NCBI GenBank assembly: GCA_902627245.1
Contig: CACOIH010000015.1
Coordinates: 1 to 36,502, forward strand
Reading direction: 5' to 3'
Length of the DNA: 36,502 nucleotides
Origin: an uncultured Alphaproteobacteria bacterium
GTDB taxonomy: Bacteria > Pseudomonadota > Alphaproteobacteria > HIMB59 > GCA-002718135
Shown here one piece after another: positions 15,663 through 26,012 of this stretch. Both the position numbers and the translations under genes were made by a program. Each line of letters begins with the position of its first letter. Position 1 is the first letter of the stretch. The notes below the pieces were generated by a model, which saw nothing but the letters and a program-made list of their open reading frames with translations, did no database searches and was not told where the DNA came from.

Positions 15663-16844
15663 ATGAAAAAATTACTTCTAGCTGTTATTGTAAGCTTGTC
15701 GACTGTATCGACTGCTGCATTAGCAGAAATTAAAGTAGGAATTATTCTTGGTTTTACAGGACCAATCGAATCTTTAACTCCTGCTATGAGAGATGGTGCT
15801 AGAATGGCATTCGATGAAGCATCAAACTCTGGAAACCTGTTAGGTGGTGAAACAATTACTATTTTAGAAGCTGACTCAACTTGTGTTGACTCTGCTGCTG
15901 CTACAGCAGCTGCTGAAGGATTAGTAGCTGATGGTGTAACTGCTATAATGGGTGCTGACTGTTCAGGTGTAACAGGCGCAATTAATGCTAACGTTGCTGT
16001 GCCAAATGGTTTGATCATGGTATCACCTTCAGCAACATCTCCTGGCCTAAGTAGTGTTCCAGATAATGGAACATTTTGGCGTACTGCTCCATCAGATGCA
16101 AAAGGTGGACAAGTACTTGCAAAGCTTGCTCTTAGCAGAGGAATTGAAAGCATTGCTGTAACTTATACAAACAATGACTATGGAAAAGGTCTAGCTGAAG
16201 TTTTTGAAAAAGCATTTGCTTCAGGTGGTGGAACAATTACAGCTTCTGCATCTCACGAAGATGGAAAAGCTGATTACTCTTCAGAAGTTGGTGTTCTTGC
16301 ATCAGCTGGTGGAGATGCCCTTCTAGTTATTGGTTATATTGATGATGGTGGAAAAGGAATGATTGAAGCATCTTTAGATTCAGGTGCATTTGATTTATTT
16401 GTTCTATCAGATGGTATGATCGGTCAATCAATAGTTGATAACATTGGTGCAGATTTAGAAGGTTCATTTGGTTCAATGCCAGGTGCAATTTCTAAAGGGT
16501 CAGCAAAGTTTGGTGAATTAGCAGCTGCTAATGGCATGGATGGAAGTGCTCCTTATGTTGGAGAGTCTTATGATGCTGCGGCAATTATAGCTCTTGCTAT
16601 TCAAGCTGGTGGATCTGCTGATAAACAATCAATTTTAAACAATATTAGTAAAGTATCTAATGCTCCAGGTATTGTAATTAACCCTGGTCAATTATCATAC
16701 GGCTTACAAATGTTAGCTGCAGGTAAAGATATTGATTACCAAGGTGCAACTGACGTAGAATTTAATGCGTTTGGTGATGCAGCTGGTGCATTTAAAGAGT
16801 TAGAAGTTAGTGGCGGTCAATTCGTTACTGTTGGTGCTCTTTAA
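15663..16844 (+). CDS. livK: Branched-chain amino-acid type ABC transporter substrate-binding protein
   Basis: A 393-residue periplasmic binding protein of the Leu/Ile/Val family (Peripla_BP_6). It has a Sec signal peptide: MKK, a hydrophobic core, and an ALA cleavage site at about residue 21, after which the mature protein starts EIKVGIILGFTGP, a classic opening of the family. Ala-Ser and Gly pairs and the GADCSGVTGA segment fit the ligand-binding hinge region. An excellent GGAGGA site lies 3 nt before the ATG, and a strong terminator follows 20 nt after the stop, so this is a highly expressed single-gene unit. Its ATPases and permeases are encoded on the opposite strand directly downstream. 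Ligands could be branched-chain or other amino acids, or amides. Confidence 0.9.
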   Translation: MKKLLLAVIVSLSTVSTAALAEIKVGIILGFTGPIESLTPAMRDGARMAFDEASNSGNLLGGETITILEADSTCVDSAAATAAAEGLVADGVTAIMGADCSGVTGAINANVAVPNGLIMVSPSATSPGLSSVPDNGTFWRTAPSDAKGGQVLAKLALSRGIESIAVTYTNNDYGKGLAEVFEKAFASGGGTITASASHEDGKADYSSEVGVLASAGGDALLVIGYIDDGGKGMIEASLDSGAFDLFVLSDGMIGQSIVDNIGADLEGSFGSMPGAISKGSAKFGELAAANGMDGSAPYVGESYDAAAIIALAIQAGGSADKQSILNNISKVSNAPGIVINPGQLSYGLQMLAAGKDIDYQGATDVEFNAFGDAAGAFKELEVSGGQFVTVGAL

Positions 16845-16864
16845 TACTTATTAACAACTTTTTT

Positions 16865-16892
16865 AAAACCCCGGTTATGCCGGGGTTTTTTT
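16865..16892 (+). terminator. Rho-independent terminator of livK
   Basis: AAAACCCCGG (16865-16874) pairs perfectly with CCGGGGTTTT (16880-16889) around a TTATG loop, followed by a run of Ts to 16892. This is the most GC-rich stem in the window. On the minus strand it lies just after livM, whose TAA stop at 16891-16893 overlaps the T run, so it may also slow or stop the long leftward transcript, though its minus-strand tail is TTTTAAAA only. Confidence 0.92.
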
Positions 16893-18264
16893 ATGAGTGT
16901 CTAACCCTTTCAGGAATTATGCCTTTGGGTCGGTAACGTAAAATTAATAATAAAATTAAGCCCATAAATAAATATCTAAAATAAGGAACACTATTAAGTA
17001 AGTGTAACTTTAATGCATTAGTTGGCTCTAAGCCTAATGTGAGTTGATTAATAATAAATGTTGTAAGAGGTGCTGCTTCAATCCAAGCAAACCAAATAAC
17101 GAAACCTCCAAAAATAGCCCCTAAATTGTTTCCACTTCCACCAACAATTACCATAATCCATATTATAAATGTAAATCGAAGCGGTCTGTATCCAGATGGG
17201 GTAAACAAACCATCTAATGTTACTAACATAGCTCCAGCTATACCTACAATTGCAGCTCCAATAACAAAAATAATTAAATGTTGTTTTACAACATCTTTAC
17301 CCATCGCATTAGCTGCTGTTTCATTATCTCTAATTGCTCTCATCATTCTACCCCATGGTGAAAGCTGAGCTTTATTAGCAAAATAAAAAATAATAAGCAT
17401 CACAATTAAAAATAATATTGCGTAAGATAGTTTTACAAATATTCCTGAACCATCAATAACAAGATTATTTAAAAGGTCTTGTCTGTCATTAATATCAATA
17501 ACATTATTTAGTTTAGAAGAATTTAGAAATGTAACAAGATTGATAAACCAATCAGAATTTTGTAAATCAATCTCATATGGGACTGGTCTTTTTAAACCAA
17601 TTACGTTTTTTACTCCTCTTGATAACCATTCTTCATGTTTTAAAACGCTAACAACAATCTCGGATATTCCTAAGGTTACAATTGCAAGATAATCTGATCT
17701 TAAACCAAGGGCTACTTTACCAATAACAAATGCTACACCTGCAGCAAATAAACCTCCTACAAACCATGAAAATATAATTGGTAAACCAAGACCGCCTAAA
17801 AATCCTGCTAATGCTGGATTTACATCTTCTATATTAGCAGTAGCATTTAAATAAAAATGTCTAATTGCAATAATACCTAAAAAAATAATTATGCCATTAA
17901 CCCAATATTTATGAGTTGTTTTTACAATAACTTTATTTATGTACATCACTGCAAATACCAACATTGCCAGCAGAACAAGACTTATACCTAAGCCTGTTCC
18001 ACCAACTTGCCATGCTTCTCTTATAGGTGGGTAAGAAACAATTACAGCAGCAAGTCCTCCCATCGCAAGAAAGCCCATTACACCAAAATTAATTACACCC
18101 GCATAACCCCAAGATATATTAACACCCATTGTCATAATAGCTGAAATAATACACATATTTAGGATAACTAAACTAAATGACCAACCTTGTATAAAACCAA
18201 CAAGGATAAAGAGTGAAATCATTATTCCTATTGCAATCCATTCATATCTTTCAAATTTCATCAT
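16891..18264 (-). CDS. livM: Branched-chain amino-acid ABC transporter permease LivM
   Basis: A 457-residue inner-membrane permease of the LivM family, the second channel subunit of the HAAT importer. The typical core motifs are present: GYAGVINFGVMGFLAMG (about residues 53-69), LGLRSDYLAIVTLGISEI, and near the C-terminus SPWGRMMRAIRDNETAA followed by GIAGAM and IWIMVIVGGSGN. The extra length over short LivM proteins lies in two places, a helix pair around residues 90-150 and a polar loop near 225-285 with the sequence DINDRQDLL. The start ATG overlaps the livH stop by 4 bp. It is the last gene of the 19-gene leftward run. Confidence 0.9.
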   Translation of the reverse strand: MMKFERYEWIAIGIMISLFILVGFIQGWSFSLVILNMCIISAIMTMGVNISWGYAGVINFGVMGFLAMGGLAAVIVSYPPIREAWQVGGTGLGISLVLLAMLVFAVMYINKVIVKTTHKYWVNGIIIFLGIIAIRHFYLNATANIEDVNPALAGFLGGLGLPIIFSWFVGGLFAAGVAFVIGKVALGLRSDYLAIVTLGISEIVVSVLKHEEWLSRGVKNVIGLKRPVPYEIDLQNSDWFINLVTFLNSSKLNNVIDINDRQDLLNNLVIDGSGIFVKLSYAILFLIVMLIIFYFANKAQLSPWGRMMRAIRDNETAANAMGKDVVKQHLIIFVIGAAIVGIAGAMLVTLDGLFTPSGYRPLRFTFIIWIMVIVGGSGNNLGAIFGGFVIWFAWIEAAPLTTFIINQLTLGLEPTNALKLHLLNSVPYFRYLFMGLILLLILRYRPKGIIPERVRHS

Positions 18265-19274
18265 AAAACTTTTCCTTTGAATATTCCTGAAGGACGTATT
18301 AATAAAACTATAACTAAAATTGTGAAGGAAACAGCAAATTTGTAGTCTGTAGATAGTAGTTGGATTAAGCCCGAAGGTTCCAACGGACCTGGCAGAAGGT
18401 AAACAAAAAATTTCTTATAAGCATATGTTATCATAATTTCTGAGAAAGCAATCACATATCCTCCTATAACAGCTCCAAAAGGATTTCCTATCCCGCCAAC
18501 AATTGCTGAAGCGAATACTGGTAAAACTAAATTCAGATATATTATTGGTTTGTAACTTTTATCTAAACCATATAAAGCTCCTGCTACACAAGCTAAAACA
18601 CCTACTATCATCCATGTAATAAAAACAACACGATCAGGATTAATGCCTGATAATAATGCTAAATCTTCATTATCTGAGAAAGCTCTCATAGATTTTCCTG
18701 TTTTAGTTTTTTGCAAAAACCAAAAAGTAAATGACAAAAGAACAATTGTTAATATAATTGTTATTGCTTGAGACGACTTAAAAGCTAATCCTTCATTTAA
18801 TCCTGTCATCACTTTAAATTGTTTTGCTTTCATAATAAATTTTTGACCATCTGAAAATTTGATTGTTTCTGTTCCAATAATTATTCTAATAATTGCATTA
18901 ATGACAAACATAACGCCAATGGAAACCATTGCTAGAACAACAGGAACGCTTTTTTGATGTCTATAATATTTAAAGACAAATTTATCAGAAATTAAACATA
19001 ATATAATTGTAGCTAAAACTCCTATTGGGAGTGCTAATAAAGCAGTTGGGAGAATACCAAGATTTATATTTTGAGATTGAAAAAACCAAGTAAGAAGAAT
19101 TGTTATCATTGCTCCAAATGACATTATTTCACCATGAGCAAAATTTGCAAAACGTAATATTGCATAAACAAATGTAACACCTAATGCGCCAAGTGCTAAT
19201 TGAGATCCATATGATAGTCCTGGTATAATTATAAAATTTAATAGTACTACCAAGGAGTTTAAAAAATCTACCAT
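18261..19274 (-). CDS. livH: Branched-chain amino-acid ABC transporter permease LivH
   Basis: A 337-residue inner-membrane permease of the LivH family with about eight hydrophobic segments. Diagnostic stretches are GALGVTFVYAILRFANFAHG near the N-terminus, which is the LivH opening helix, MRAFSDNEDLALLSGIN (about 195-211) and AIVGGIGNPFGAVIGGYVIA near 260-280. It begins 4 nt after livF and overlaps livM by 4 bp. It would pair with LivM as the membrane channel. The family also serves urea and amide importers; the neighbouring LivK and ATPases do not narrow this further. Confidence 0.9.
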   Translation of the reverse strand: MVDFLNSLVVLLNFIIIPGLSYGSQLALGALGVTFVYAILRFANFAHGEIMSFGAMITILLTWFFQSQNINLGILPTALLALPIGVLATIILCLISDKFVFKYYRHQKSVPVVLAMVSIGVMFVINAIIRIIIGTETIKFSDGQKFIMKAKQFKVMTGLNEGLAFKSSQAITIILTIVLLSFTFWFLQKTKTGKSMRAFSDNEDLALLSGINPDRVVFITWMIVGVLACVAGALYGLDKSYKPIIYLNLVLPVFASAIVGGIGNPFGAVIGGYVIAFSEIMITYAYKKFFVYLLPGPLEPSGLIQLLSTDYKFAVSFTILVIVLLIRPSGIFKGKVL

Positions 19275-19278
19275 TTAA

Positions 19279-19983
19279 CTAACCACCTAAAAAAGATTTA
19301 CGTACATCTGGATTATTCAAAAGCTGTTCACCAGATCCCTCTCTACTATTTTTTCCATTTACAAGGACATAACCTCTATCTGCAATACCTAGTGCTTGTT
19401 TTGCGTTTTGTTCTACCATTAAAATACCAACACCTGTTTTACGAACTTCCAAAATTCTAGAAAATAACTCATCCATTACTATAGGAGATACACCTGCAGT
19501 AGGTTCATCTAACATTAGTATTTTTGGTTTAGTCATTAATGCTCTGCCAAATGCTACCTGTTGCCTTTGACCTCCAGATAATTCTCCTGCATTTTGATTT
19601 CTTTTTTCTTTAAGAACAGGAAATAGACTAAAAACGTCATTTATAGTATGTGTAATTTCATCATCTCTTAAGAAACCTCCCATCTCAAGATTTTCTTCTA
19701 CTGTCATTCCTGTAAAAACATTTTGTGTTTGAGGAACGAATGCTAGACCTAGATTTATTCTGTTTTGAGGAAGCATTTTTGTTATTTCTTTATTCGAATA
19801 TTCAACTGAACCTGAAGTAAGATTTAACATGCCTAATAAAGCTTTCATAGCAGTTGATTTTCCAGCTCCATTTGGACCTACAATTACTACTATTTCACCT
19901 TCATTAACTTCTAAATTTATATCTTTAATTATATCTACCCCACCATATCCTGCTGTTAATTTATTTCCTCTTAAATTACTCAT
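19279..19983 (-). CDS. livF: Branched-chain amino-acid ABC transporter ATPase LivF
   Basis: A 234-residue ABC ATPase. Walker A is GPNGAGKS (36-43), the Q-loop lies in FVPQTQNVF (81-89), the ABC signature is LSGGQRQQ (134-141), Walker B is ILMLDEP (154-160) and the switch His region reads VEQN, as in LivF proteins. The length is that of LivF (about 235). It starts 7 nt after livG and ends 4 nt before livH. It powers the LivHM channel with LivG. Confidence 0.92.
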   Translation of the reverse strand: MSNLRGNKLTAGYGGVDIIKDINLEVNEGEIVVIVGPNGAGKSTAMKALLGMLNLTSGSVEYSNKEITKMLPQNRINLGLAFVPQTQNVFTGMTVEENLEMGGFLRDDEITHTINDVFSLFPVLKEKRNQNAGELSGGQRQQVAFGRALMTKPKILMLDEPTAGVSPIVMDELFSRILEVRKTGVGILMVEQNAKQALGIADRGYVLVNGKNSREGSGEQLLNNPDVRKSFLGG

Positions 19984-19990
19984 TTGAATT

Positions 19991-20758
19991 TTAATTTTTT
20001 CTAATTCCTTTACCTAAATATGCCTCAATAACATTTTCATTACTTCTAACCTCTTCAAAAGTACCTTTAAAAAGCACTGAACCTTCTGCCATAACTATTA
20101 CAGGATCACAAATTTTTTCAATCAAATCCATATCATGTTCAATAACAAAGAAAGTGTAGTTTTTTTCTTTATTCAACCTAAGAATTGCATCTGTGATTTC
20201 GTTTAAAAGAGTTCTATTAACGCCTGCTCCAACCTCATCAAGCAATACAATCTTTGGATCAACCATCATTGTTCTTCCTAATTCAAGTAATTTTTTTTGT
20301 CCACCTGATAGATTACCAGCTAACTCTTGTGTTAAGTGGCTTAAATTTAAAAATTTTATTACTTCTATTGCTTTTTCTCTTATTTTTTCTTCCTGTTGTT
20401 TAACTTTTTTATTGTTTAATAATGCATAAGTTAATTTTTCTCCAAACTGATTTGGAGGAACCATCATTAAATTCTCTAGTACTGTAAGAGTTGTAAATTC
20501 ATGAGCAATTTGAAAAGTTCTTAAAACACCTTTAGAAAATAATTCATGGGGTTTTAAAAAAGAAATATCCTGATTATTCAAGATTATATTACCATCATCT
20601 GGATCATAAATTCCAGCAATTGTATTAAATAAAGTAGTTTTACCTGCTCCATTTGGTCCAATTAAACCTGTAATTGAACCTTTTTCAACTCTCATAGAAG
20701 CATCATTTACAGCTTTTAATCCGCCAAAAAATTTATTTACATTTTTTATTTCAAGCAT
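19991..20758 (-). CDS. livG: Branched-chain amino-acid ABC transporter ATPase LivG
   Basis: A 255-residue ABC ATPase of the LivG type. Walker A is GPNGAGKT (34-41), the LivG-specific RTFQIAHEF Q-loop region is at 80-88, the signature is LSGGQKKL (150-157) and Walker B is IVLLDEV (170-176). The residue after the catalytic Glu is Val rather than the usual Pro, followed by GAGVN. A C-terminal LivG/BCA extension (EAYLGKG) ends the protein. Its ATG overlaps the rodA stop by 8 bp, so transporter synthesis is likely coupled to the cell-wall elongation operon. Confidence 0.92.
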   Translation of the reverse strand: MLEIKNVNKFFGGLKAVNDASMRVEKGSITGLIGPNGAGKTTLFNTIAGIYDPDDGNIILNNQDISFLKPHELFSKGVLRTFQIAHEFTTLTVLENLMMVPPNQFGEKLTYALLNNKKVKQQEEKIREKAIEVIKFLNLSHLTQELAGNLSGGQKKLLELGRTMMVDPKIVLLDEVGAGVNRTLLNEITDAILRLNKEKNYTFFVIEHDMDLIEKICDPVIVMAEGSVLFKGTFEEVRSNENVIEAYLGKGIRKN

Positions 20759-21851
20759 TTTTTAATTTTTTAATATTAGCATTTATTTCAATATTAAGAA
20801 CTAAGCCTATTGATATCATAATTGATAACATTGCAGAACCCCCATAAGATACAAGTGGTAGTGGAATACCAACAACTGGCATCAAACCTGATACCATTGA
20901 TATATTCATAATAACATAGATAAAAATATTAGTTCCAACACCTATACTTATCAGCCTACCAAAAATATGGTTTGATTTGATGCTTATATAAAAACAAATA
21001 CTAATTAATAATAAAAAAAGAAATATTATAAAAATTGTACCAATAAAGCCGAATTCCTCACCAATTAAAGTAAAGATAAAATCTGTCTGTTTTTCTGGCA
21101 AATATTGTAAGTATGATTGAGTACCTTCCAAAAATCCTTTTCCTGACAAACCTCCAGAACCAAGTGCGATTTTTGACTGCATTAATTGATATCCTCGACC
21201 CAGTGCATCTTCCTCAGGATTTAGAAATGAAATTACTCTATCTCTTTGATATGGTTTTAAATAATTTAATAATAAAGGTATAGATCCAAGTACCAAAAAT
21301 AAGCCAATAACAAACTTCCATAATCTGACACCACTTGCAAATAAAACAAATGCTCCTAAAATAACGATACTTAATGCAGTACCTAAATCAGGTTGGATAA
21401 CTACAAGAACGAATGGAATAAAAAGTATAATAAAAGGGAATATTAAGTTTAGAATATTTTTAATTTCTGCGAATTTTAAGTCGTGATAAAATCTCGCCAA
21501 AGCTAATATAATTGTAATTTTAACTAATTCTGAAGGCTGGAGACTAAATCCGAATAAGTTTATCCATCTTGTTGCTCCTTTACCAAAAACTCCAATTATT
21601 TCTACTGAAAATAATAATGCTAAACTTATAATAAAAATTAAATACGCAAACTTGTAAATTAATTTAATGTTAATAAGAGAAATAATTATAGCTAGTAGAA
21701 GTAAAAATAGAAGCCTTATAAGATGTCTTGAAGCCCATGGGGCATAAGAACCATCTGCTGCAGAATATAAGCCTGCTGCACCTATAAAAGATATTAATAT
21801 AACTAAAAAAATTAATAAATAATTTAATTTTTGTAATTTTAAAAGAATCAT
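20751..21851 (-). CDS. rodA: Peptidoglycan glycosyltransferase RodA (SEDS family)
   Basis: A 366-residue SEDS polymerase of the elongasome, which makes glycan strands from lipid II at the inner membrane together with PBP2. Multiple membrane helices are clear. Hallmarks are GATRWINLFGFSLQPSE (92-108), QPDLGTAL (153-160), the GRGYQLMQSKIALGSGG block (218-234) and EKQTDFIFTLIGEEFG, in which D257 matches the essential Asp of E. coli RodA. The C-terminus carries the GMxPVVGIPLPLVSYGG-type segment. The start overlaps the mrdA stop by 4 bp and the stop overlaps livG by 8 bp. Confidence 0.95.
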   Translation of the reverse strand: MILLKLQKLNYLLIFLVILISFIGAAGLYSAADGSYAPWASRHLIRLLFLLLLAIIISLINIKLIYKFAYLIFIISLALLFSVEIIGVFGKGATRWINLFGFSLQPSELVKITIILALARFYHDLKFAEIKNILNLIFPFIILFIPFVLVVIQPDLGTALSIVILGAFVLFASGVRLWKFVIGLFLVLGSIPLLLNYLKPYQRDRVISFLNPEEDALGRGYQLMQSKIALGSGGLSGKGFLEGTQSYLQYLPEKQTDFIFTLIGEEFGFIGTIFIIFLFLLLISICFYISIKSNHIFGRLISIGVGTNIFIYVIMNISMVSGLMPVVGIPLPLVSYGGSAMLSIMISIGLVLNIEINANIKKLKNA

Positions 21852-23650
21852 AATTCGAATTTATTTATGAACTGAAAAACTTGCTTTGCAATTGGAGCTG
21901 CCGTTGATGCTCCCGAGCCTCCATGTTCTATTACTACAGAAATTGCGTACTTTGGTTTATCATGAGGCATATAACCTACAAATAATGCATGGTCTCTTTT
22001 ATTCCACTCAATCTCTTTTTTTCTAAAATCATCACTCTCTCTTTCAGCAACAGTTATTCTTCTTACCTGAGAAGTACCCGTTTTACCTGAAAATATTACT
22101 TCATCAGATTTTGATTTAAATGCTGTTCCTCCAGTTTCATTTACTACCTTAAACATAGAATTTTTTACAACTTTTATTGCATCATTATATTTATTGAGAT
22201 TATCAAAACTATTAATTTTTTTATCATTAATTATTTTAGGTTCAATCATATTTCCTTCTGAAGCAATTATTGCTGTCATATTAGCTAACTGCAGAGGATT
22301 TGCTAAAACAAAACCTTGCCCGATAGCTGAAATTAAAGTTTCACCTGGATACCAGCTTTCACCAATTTTTTGTTTTTTCCAATCTTTTGAAGGTACTATA
22401 CCGAGCTTTTGGTTAATTAGAGGAATGTCATATATTTTTCCTAATCCAAAATCTTTTGCAACTTTAGCAATTCTGTCTATACCAATCTTTTTTGATATTT
22501 CGTAAAAAAAAACATCACAAGATTCCTGTATTGCACTATCAACATTCATGTTACCGTGACCGTTATTTTTCCAGCAATGATATAACCTTTGACCAAGTGA
22601 TACCTTACCATTGCAGAAATGGTTTGTTGACTTATTAATAACACCAAAATGCAATGCTGCTATTGCAACAATCATTTTAAATGTTGAACCTGGTGCATAC
22701 AATCCTTGAACACTTCTAAATGTCAAAGGTGACAACTTATTTTGTAAAATGGAATTCCAATAATCTTTATTAGGTTTTTTAATTATCTTATTTGGATCAT
22801 ATGAAGGAGTTGATGCCATGCAAAGTACATGACCATTCTCAATATTAATTACAACTATCGATCCTGCCCTATGCGAATTAAGAAGATTTAGCGAGTATTC
22901 TTGTAATCTTAAATCTAATGTTACTTGTACATCTTTTCCTTGTTTACTGTCCAATCTGGAAATTTCTCTTATTATTCTTCCCGAGGAATTAACCTCTATT
23001 TCTCTTTGACCAGCACTTCCAACTAAAACTGGATTGAATTTCTTTTCTAAACCCTCTTTTCCAATATCTAAATCTGGCATATTTGTAATAAACGGTAAAG
23101 ATATTTCATTTTCATTAGGCTTATTAATATATCCTAATAAATGAGAAAAAATTCTACCATAATTATAGACCCTCATATAATCTTGAGATATAAATATTCC
23201 CTCGATCTCAAGTTTATTTGCTTCAATTCTTTCTAAGTCACTCCAGTTTATATTTTCGAAGATTTTTATTTTTTCAAATTTTTTAACTTTTTTACTTAAT
23301 TCGATAATTTTCATTTTTTTTGCAAAATCTATTTTAATAATTTTAGATATTTGATTTAAAGTTTTATTAATGTTTGAAGTATTTTCAGGTATTAAATAAA
23401 TGTCATAGACTTTTTTATTTGAGACAAGAATATTATTGTTAATATCCAAAATTTTTCCTCTTAATGGATACAGAATTTCGATATCAATCTGGTTATTTTT
23501 AGATAAAGTTTTATATTTTTCAGAATCTTTAATTTGTATATTATACAATCTCCAACCAACAATACTAAATAAAGAAAGTTTTAATAAATATAAAAAGAAA
23601 GTTCTTCTATTTAAAACTGTATACTGTTTTTTATCATCTGAATAAAACAT
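21848..23650 (-). CDS. mrdA: Penicillin-binding protein 2 (elongasome transpeptidase)
   Basis: A 600-residue class B PBP that cross-links peptidoglycan during cell elongation. It has an N-terminal membrane anchor (about residues 17-35), a PBP dimer/pedestal domain with YPLRGKILDINN at 61-72, and a transpeptidase domain with SxxK at S322-K325 (GSTFK), the SxN-type SCD at 377-379 and KTGT at 523-526. Length fits PBP2 (about 600-630). mreD precedes it by 1 nt and rodA overlaps it by 4 bp, the classical partnership. The pedestal region is Lys/Asn/Ile-rich, as expected from base composition. Confidence 0.95.
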   Translation of the reverse strand: MFYSDDKKQYTVLNRRTFFLYLLKLSLFSIVGWRLYNIQIKDSEKYKTLSKNNQIDIEILYPLRGKILDINNNILVSNKKVYDIYLIPENTSNINKTLNQISKIIKIDFAKKMKIIELSKKVKKFEKIKIFENINWSDLERIEANKLEIEGIFISQDYMRVYNYGRIFSHLLGYINKPNENEISLPFITNMPDLDIGKEGLEKKFNPVLVGSAGQREIEVNSSGRIIREISRLDSKQGKDVQVTLDLRLQEYSLNLLNSHRAGSIVVINIENGHVLCMASTPSYDPNKIIKKPNKDYWNSILQNKLSPLTFRSVQGLYAPGSTFKMIVAIAALHFGVINKSTNHFCNGKVSLGQRLYHCWKNNGHGNMNVDSAIQESCDVFFYEISKKIGIDRIAKVAKDFGLGKIYDIPLINQKLGIVPSKDWKKQKIGESWYPGETLISAIGQGFVLANPLQLANMTAIIASEGNMIEPKIINDKKINSFDNLNKYNDAIKVVKNSMFKVVNETGGTAFKSKSDEVIFSGKTGTSQVRRITVAERESDDFRKKEIEWNKRDHALFVGYMPHDKPKYAISVVIEHGGSGASTAAPIAKQVFQFINKFEL

Positions 23651-23651
23651 T

Positions 23652-24134
23652 TTATTTATCTATTTTATTAAATATAAAAATTGATGGAATAAAAATAATT
23701 ATTGAAATTATTAAATAATTAGCAAATTTAGAAATAGTAAAATTAATATTATTAAATAAAAATACGAAAAAAGCTTCTGAGAATAAAGTTATAATTAATG
23801 TAAAATATATTGTAAGACTAATTCGAAAAGGCGAAAGCAAAAAAAGATATTTCTTCATAAGAATAAAAATTAAAATCAAAATAATAATACTCAAAAGATG
23901 AGCTGAGATTGAATTTAATAAAAAAATATCTAATAATAATCCGTACACAAAACCAATACAGAATATAGAGTAATGATAATGATAAAATAAATAATAAATA
24001 AAAGTTAAATGAAAAAAAATATAAAAAACTATATTAACAATTTGTATTTCAACAAATGAGTTAACACTAACTGAAAAGGAGAATAAAAGTATTATATTAA
24101 AATAAAGAAAAGGTGATAATACTTTTGAAAACAC
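23652..24134 (-). CDS. mreD: Rod shape-determining protein MreD
   Basis: A 160-residue, very hydrophobic protein with about five membrane segments, the size and topology of MreD. The family has little sequence conservation, so the call rests on topology and on the position between mreC (2 nt upstream) and mrdA (1 nt downstream). It would link MreC and the elongasome at the inner membrane. Aromatic-rich YYHYHYS sits between two helices at about residues 52-58. Confidence 0.88.
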   Translation of the reverse strand: MFSKVLSPFLYFNIILLFSFSVSVNSFVEIQIVNIVFYIFFHLTFIYYLFYHYHYSIFCIGFVYGLLLDIFLLNSISAHLLSIIILILIFILMKKYLFLLSPFRISLTIYFTLIITLFSEAFFVFLFNNINFTISKFANYLIISIIIFIPSIFIFNKIDK

Positions 24135-24136
24135 TT

Positions 24137-24958
24137 TTATTCAGAAGTCACAATTTGAACATAATCAATATTATTGAAATCTACAAATGGTAATACGTAA
24201 AATCTGTCTTTTTTAATTTTAGCTATCTTGCCTACAAGAAGATCAACTGGAAAGATTTGAGCTGTACCACTTGTTACAACAATATCACCAATTTTCGGCA
24301 TTTTATTTCCTTTAATAAAAGAACTTACTAAATATTTATCATCTCCTAAACCAGAGAGTAAAGAGAATGATCCATCAGAGATTGTTTTTACTGAAACAGA
24401 CATATTCGGATCAGTTAATAATAAAATTCTAGAATTATTTCGATGGGTATGAACAACTTTACCAATTAATCCCCTTTCATTGATTGCAGACATATTTATT
24501 TTTATTTTATCTTCATATCCTGCATTTATATTTATTAGTTTAGAAAAAAGAGCATCATTTCTATTTGTTAGAGAGGCTGTTTTAACTAAATTCAAGTTGT
24601 TATCAGTAGCTTGTAATAAATTCTTTAATACTCTATTTTCTCTTGAATTTTGAATTGCTAAAGTTTGCCATTTTTTTAATCGTATAATTTCTTCTTGAAG
24701 CATTTTATTTTCAAATTTTAAACTTTTAAATTGATTGTACTGGTTTACTATATTTGATGCCATTTTTATTGGAGATGAGATTATGTAAGTTGCTGGATTG
24801 ATAATGTTTGAAGAAATTGATTTGATATTATTAATTAAAAATAGATCACTTTTTGAAAATAAAATCAAAAAGAACGATAATATTGTAATTGAAATTACTG
24901 TGGTATTTTTAAATACTTTAGAATATTGAAAAAAACTTACTTTAAACCTAGGTGCCAT
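24137..24958 (-). CDS. mreC: Rod shape-determining protein MreC
   Basis: A 273-residue single-pass inner-membrane protein. A membrane helix at about residues 19-38 is followed by a coiled coil (about 70-115, with ENKMLQEEIIRLKKW), then the periplasmic beta domains with INERGLIGKVV, SRILLLTDPNMSVSV and GDIVVTSGTAQIFPVDL, all standard MreC landmarks. MreC bridges the MreB filaments and PBP2 and activates it. It starts 8 nt after mreB and ends 2 nt before mreD. Confidence 0.93.
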   Translation of the reverse strand: MAPRFKVSFFQYSKVFKNTTVISITILSFFLILFSKSDLFLINNIKSISSNIINPATYIISSPIKMASNIVNQYNQFKSLKFENKMLQEEIIRLKKWQTLAIQNSRENRVLKNLLQATDNNLNLVKTASLTNRNDALFSKLININAGYEDKIKINMSAINERGLIGKVVHTHRNNSRILLLTDPNMSVSVKTISDGSFSLLSGLGDDKYLVSSFIKGNKMPKIGDIVVTSGTAQIFPVDLLVGKIAKIKKDRFYVLPFVDFNNIDYVQIVTSE

Positions 24959-24966
24959 AAAATGAT

Positions 24967-26007
<1,041 letters not shown>

Positions 26008-26012
26008 TTATT

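Noticed and set aside
15635-16153. 172-residue open frame on the minus strand opposite livK
   Set aside because: It lies fully antisense to a clear binding-protein gene with a signal peptide and ribosome-binding site. Its low-complexity Ala/Pro/Ser content reflects the complement of the Ala/Gly-rich livK reading frame.
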